Shown: piece after piece, positions 59,902-64,000 of the stretch | Layout: the number at the start of each line of letters is the position of its first letter | Position numbering within the stretch: position 1 is the stretch's first letter | Assembly: GCA_037953625.1 (NCBI GenBank) | Contig: CM075656.1 | Location: 85,889,001 to 85,953,000, forward strand | DNA: 64,000 bases | Direction: 5' to 3' | Source of the DNA: Crotalaria pallida | Taxonomy: Eukaryota > Streptophyta > Magnoliopsida > Fabales > Fabaceae | The notes under the pieces: model-generated | Seen by the model: the letters and a program-made list of their open reading frames with translations, nothing else | What the model was told of the DNA's origin: nothing | Database searches by the model: none | Made by a program: the position numbers and the translations under genes

Positions 59902-60200
59902 TGGCAGTGTCTACCGACCTCCTGCCATTTTACTTTTTCTCGTGACAGGGTCTAACGACCTCCTGTCGTTTTACTTTTTATCGTGACAGGGTCTAACGAC
60001 CTCCTGCCGTTTTACTTTATATCGTTATATCGTGACAGGGTCTAACGACCTCCTGCCGTTTTACTTTTTCTCGTGACAGGATCTAACGACCTCCTGTCGT
60101 TTTACTTTTTCTCGTGACAGGGTGTAACGACCTCCCGCCGTTTTACTTTTTATCGTGACAGGGTCTAACGACCTCCTGCCGTTTTACTTTTTCTATGCTC
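59902..60200. repeat. minisatellite, 41-bp unit, about seven copies, within the LTR
   Basis: Units begin GTGACAGGGTCTAACGACCT and end near CGTTTTACTTTTTCTC, at about 59902, 59942, 59983, 60031, 60073, 60114 and 60155. The third unit carries a small expansion (ATCGTTATATC). Each unit contains an AACGACCTCCTG(C/T)CGTT block. Confidence 0.92.
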
Positions 60201-62109
60201 TCTAACTTCTTTTATTTTAAGTATATTCTCTTCTCTTTACTTTTAATTCATTAGTTCTCTTTAATTCTTTTAATTTCCTAACTCTTCCTTATCCTCTATT
60301 ATCGTTTCACTTCGCTCAATCCTTCCTTTAACGACTTATTATTATTTCCTTGTCATCTTATACTTAAGTACTTTTTGTTACTAATTATTCTCATACTAAC
60401 TCTTAGTTATTTACCTTTTCTTTTTCTTTTCTTTTTCTTCTTCTCTTCCTTTGTTTCTTTTTCCTACATCACTCATATTTAATAGTACCTAGCTCGTGCA
60501 TTTAGAACCAAGCATATTATTTCTTTTTCCGTTAACTCTCTCTTTCTTATTTTCCGTTTATTTCTTTCCTCTAATGACTAATTACTCATTCACTCCATTT
60601 ATTTCTATTAACCTTATTTTATCCTAATTCAGTTCTCAACTCATTCCTACACTTTCTTTATTTAATTCCGGCTCTCCATAGTTAATCTCTAATTTCTCCC
60701 TTTTCTTACTTACGCTACTCACTCGTTCTTATAATTCCGTTTATTTATTTCTTTCTTATTATTCCGCTTATTTCGTTGCTAATTGCTTTAACTCTTCTTT
60801 AACTAAATTTTCTTTCCTAATTATCTTCCTTATTACATATCCTATCATTATATTATTGGTCCTATTCTACTCAGTGGTCTCACTAAATTCTCTTTACTCT
60901 CATTTGTTCGTTTCTAAATTTATTTCCCTATTCACCATTTCTATTCTTTTGCCACACCCTACCGATCTAATTGATTAATTATTTTGTTACCTATCTTTTT
61001 ATTCATCACTATTTGGTTTCCTCTATTTACTCCATCGATCTTTCTTCATTATTAGCGGGCTACTCTAAGGTTCATTAGCAATTAATATTTCCCCCGGTCC
61101 TAGCGATAGATATAACTACCCAGAAATACACCCCTTAAGGACTGGTAACGAAACCCCTTACCTTGGGGTTCTATCAGAACCTGTTTCGAGGCACGACGAG
61201 GAGATCCTGTTTCTACTCACGGCATTACGCGGTTCGTTGCTCGCACTCTAGCTGGTCCTAAAGCCCTTCATCGTCTGACTATAGTATTAAATCAAATAGA
61301 AATCGATTTAATGTGCCGAAATCATCTCAATTTGAAATCGCAACAATTGACATGAAGTTTCAAATTAAAATCGTTGTTTTCTCAATAAAATAGTGTAGTT
61401 TCTTATTGAAAAGCATTTAACTAAAATTCGTAAGTCAAGGTCAAATAAAAATTTAAACTTAAGACTATTGCTTTCTCAATAAAATCTTAGATCTTTTTGT
61501 TAAACGTACGCTAACTTTCAAAAGTAGCATATTCGTCAAAAGTACATTAAAGTAAAGTAATTTTAGTTTTAAGTTACAAAATCAATTGCGTAACTTGACA
61601 CTATTAATTCTGAACTAAAAGGAAGTGTGCTCAATTCAAAAATAAGTCCAAGTCGCCATTATAATCTTAAAACAATTACACTTCCCTTCAGTTTGAAATT
61701 AATGTTCAACACCTTATCTCGGATTAACGTTACGCCAAATATATGAGGTTCCTAATTAACTGAGATATTGTTTTGCCTAGGGACAATTTCACTGAGCTAA
61801 ACGACAGCTCACTTACTTAGGGATCCTACACGTTTAACTAAAGTACTCTTTAAAACAATTTATCTGACATAACATTTAATCCGATATTATCCCAAATCAA
61901 AGTAACTAATTAAAATCATTAAAAATAATACTTTAACTAAGATAAACACTAATTCATAGTACAATCCATTTTTTCAAAATAATAATCACGTACTAAAACA
62001 ATTTAACACTATACAATTATTACCAATATTATTAATATTATTATCATTATTATTTTTAAAATACAACATAAAGCAATTAAAAAGAGATATTAGAGATTTA
62101 CCCTCAAAG

Positions 62110-62790
62110 ATGGTTTTTGAAGCAACCAAGAGGGGATCGGTTCGGTTCGGTTCAGCGATACTTGGTCCAATGCATTCCCGGTCAGCAACACCAGCACACA
62201 GCATCCATGGCTCTCCACACAGCAGCACCAGCATCCGTGGCTCCTCAGCGTGGCGGTGCGACTCCACGGCAGCAGCGGCAAGAAGCAACGTTGGCGACCT
62301 CCGCGGTGGCGGTGAACGCGACACAAGAAATCAAACCAGTGAGGGAGAGGCGGCGACGCAGGCTTCGGATCATGGTGGTGGTTCGGTTCGCGAAGGAGAT
62401 CGCAGCAACGAACGGCAATGGCGGCAGCTGCAAGAAGTGGCGGTTGGAAGAGGTGGCGGCGCGAGGAGCACCAGCGGCGGAGGGGATATGTGACTCGCGA
62501 TTCGCAAGCCTCCAACAACGGCGGCTGCAGCATGACCGGAGGAGGGAGAACGCCATGGCGGCGGTCCAGAGAGAAGGGGAAATCGCGAGGGAGAGAGAAG
62601 AAGTCCGGCGGAGAGAGAGAGATATGCAGGAAAGAGAGAAAGGAATGGAAGAAGAAGACGCTTATGGGGCGGCGGTGGTCCTTGGTTGGTGGCGGCAGGG
62701 AGAGAAGAAAGAGAAGAAGTTGGGGATGGGGGAAAATTTAGGGCCGGCGGGGAAGATGGGAAGAAGGAGATGGGGGGGTTTGATCGAACC
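62110..62790. other. GC-rich island near the 5' end of the LTR (minus orientation)
   Basis: Rich in GGCGGCGG and GAGAGAGAAG motifs, with overlapping long open frames in several phases on both strands, as expected of skewed GC composition and not of real coding. Probably the promoter/R region of the LTR. Confidence 0.5.
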
Positions 62791-62910
62791 CCCATTCTCT
62801 TTTATTTTATTTTATTTTTTTTTACATTATCGTCGTCATCATTATTATTATTATTATTTTTATTTTTGTTACTCTCATTATTATTTGGAATTAAAAATGG
62901 GGATGTTACA

Positions 62911-64000
62911 ATTCTCCCCCACTTACAAGAATTTCGTCCCCGAAATTCGGGTTACTTCGTAACGCGGAGAACCATCCAGCTAATGGGGTTCCTGTCGGTT
63001 GTGATTCTCTTAATCGCAATGCTTTACCAATTTAGAGTACTCTGTTCCATAATGTGAAAGGATTCTATTAAGGAGTTATGTCGACAGGGTTTGTAATTTA
63101 CCACTTATATATGCCAATGCATATTCACAATCCTGATTCTTATCACAAGTTCTATGAGCTAAGTGTCAAATTGAAAGTGACGAATTTCAATTGTGCTGCC
63201 GTATTCTACTCCAGGATTGTTTCAGCTTCGGTTATTCTATAGCTTCAATCAGTCATGGGAACACTTAGAGGTTAATTCTATCTTAAGGTCAAGGTAAAGA
63301 TTTAACTCTACCTCTCAACTCGACGTTACATTAAGAACTTCTTACTTCAGTCCAGATTGATCCCTGATTAAGTCTTCGTGGATTCCTTCACTAGCTAACG
63401 TAGAATGTTTTGAGATAATAGTGTAACAATTAGTGAGGGTAGGATTTCTAGATATTTGGTTGATGCTCAGTACAATATCATCATCCAATTAGAGGAATAA
63501 TGGCGGTCCATACGCGCTTGTTACTCCTTTCCCAAGGGATCGGAAGAGATATTAGCTAACGACTTGTGCGGGTTCTCGTCCATTAACAGACTTAGCGTCT
63601 TTAAGGCAGGTTAAGGTATTTCAAGTTCTATTTCAGTTCGACTCTCTTCCTCTTTCATTATCGTCGTTCGGGTGGAACTCAGGCTGGGTCGTTGGATTCT
63701 CCCCCACTTAGCATCGACATAAACAGGTAGGCAGATATCAAGGGGAAGGACTAGTAGAATACTAAGGGTTGGTTGTCTAGGAATTGTGGAAAGATTTTCG
63801 ATGAGTTTATGGCTAGCAACATCTGATTTGATTCTTCATGCAATTTAGAAGGGGTTCCTAAGGCCAGCTTGGTTTTCTCTGCATGAAGGGTTCGAAAGGC
63901 ACTGTCTGATTGACTTCCTTCCTCCTAAAGGTGGTACTTCTTGGGGAAATTCTATTTCGGATCGGTTTTTGTTTTAGTTAGGAGCTTCCAATGGCATCGA
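62911..64000 (-). mobile_element. internal 3' region of the gypsy-type element
   Basis: Begins at the polypurine tract and continues beyond the window. No reverse transcriptase, integrase or chromodomain frame can be read in this 1.1 kb, so it is either a noncoding tail or decayed. A second exact copy of the 15-base tract ATTCTCCCCCACTTA (62911-62925) lies at 63696-63710. Confidence 0.6.

Larger units (their letters stand above)
59226..62910 (-). repeat. 3' LTR of a gypsy-type element, about 3.7 kb
   Basis: Bounded by TGTAACACCCTCAC at 59226 and GGGGATGTTACA ending at 62910, so the minus-strand LTR starts TGTAACATCCCC and ends GGGTGTTACA. The purine-rich AAGTGGGGGAGAAT lies immediately upstream on the minus strand, as expected of a polypurine tract. 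Long LTRs with these ends and the preceding GACGAAATT are typical of Tekay/Del-like chromoviruses, which is an inference. The five bases before it are GATCT; the partner duplication is beyond the window. Confidence 0.75.

Noticed and set aside
59902..60200. CRISPR-like regularly spaced repeats
   Set aside because: This is a head-to-tail minisatellite without unique spacers, in a plant retrotransposon LTR.
62117..62962. 281-codon open frame plus several overlapping frames on both strands
   Set aside because: Open frames in many phases at once reflect the GC-rich skewed composition inside the LTR. The translation is Arg/Gly/Glu low complexity with no domain and runs through the LTR end.

Overview
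The window is nuclear DNA of a flowering plant, probably a eudicot and perhaps a legume. The sequence is AT-rich, its genes have GT-AG introns, and the protein families are plant-specific. It is crowded with plant transposon classes: tRNA-derived SINEs, Stowaway/Tourist MITEs, MULE, hAT and CACTA elements, and copia and gypsy retrotransposons. The legume suggestion is a weak inference from remembered protein similarity. Nothing in the window fixes the species.

Three host genes lie on the + strand. (1) A two-exon group III patatin-related phospholipase gene (14487-16527), 434 aa, has the GxGxG substitution of that group. (2) A four-exon ACD11-type GLTP-fold sphingolipid transfer protein gene (23583-25994) encodes 207 aa. 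(3) A seven-exon CPSF30 gene (29593-38938), 679 aa, encodes three CCCH zinc fingers followed by a YTH m6A-reading domain. Reading through its intron 2 gives a 280-aa short form without YTH. Exon borders were placed by hand from splice consensus, reading frame and family similarity.

The first 14 kb and 16.5-23.4 kb hold only transposons and AT-rich spacers. They include SINEs with intact target duplications, a 950-bp hAT element with an exact 8-bp duplication, MULE-like elements with 9-10 bp duplications, and Stowaway MITEs flanked by TA. A 1.2-kb MULE-like element ends about 170 bp upstream of the ACD11 start codon. Intron 1 of both ACD11 and CPSF30 carries the 3' end of the same RTE-type LINE.

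From about 42.7 kb to the end the window is a nest of transposons. A copia element on the minus strand (3' LTR at 47173-47419) is split by a 6.6-kb CACTA element (49943-56579). A second CACTA-type end (to 58804) also lies in it, and a gypsy-type element on the minus strand interrupts it from 59226 with a 3.7-kb LTR.

The most notable object is the CACTA element. No transposase was recognised in it. It carries pieces of at least three unrelated host genes, all on the minus strand: a BASS-type plastid transporter, a novel-plant-SNARE (NPSN) and a heparan-alpha-glucosaminide N-acetyltransferase-like (HGSNAT-like) membrane protein, plus one exon of unknown origin. The pieces have usable splice sites and join in one frame into a predicted 286-codon chimeric ORF. 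It looks like a Pack-CACTA element assembling a new gene; expression is untested.
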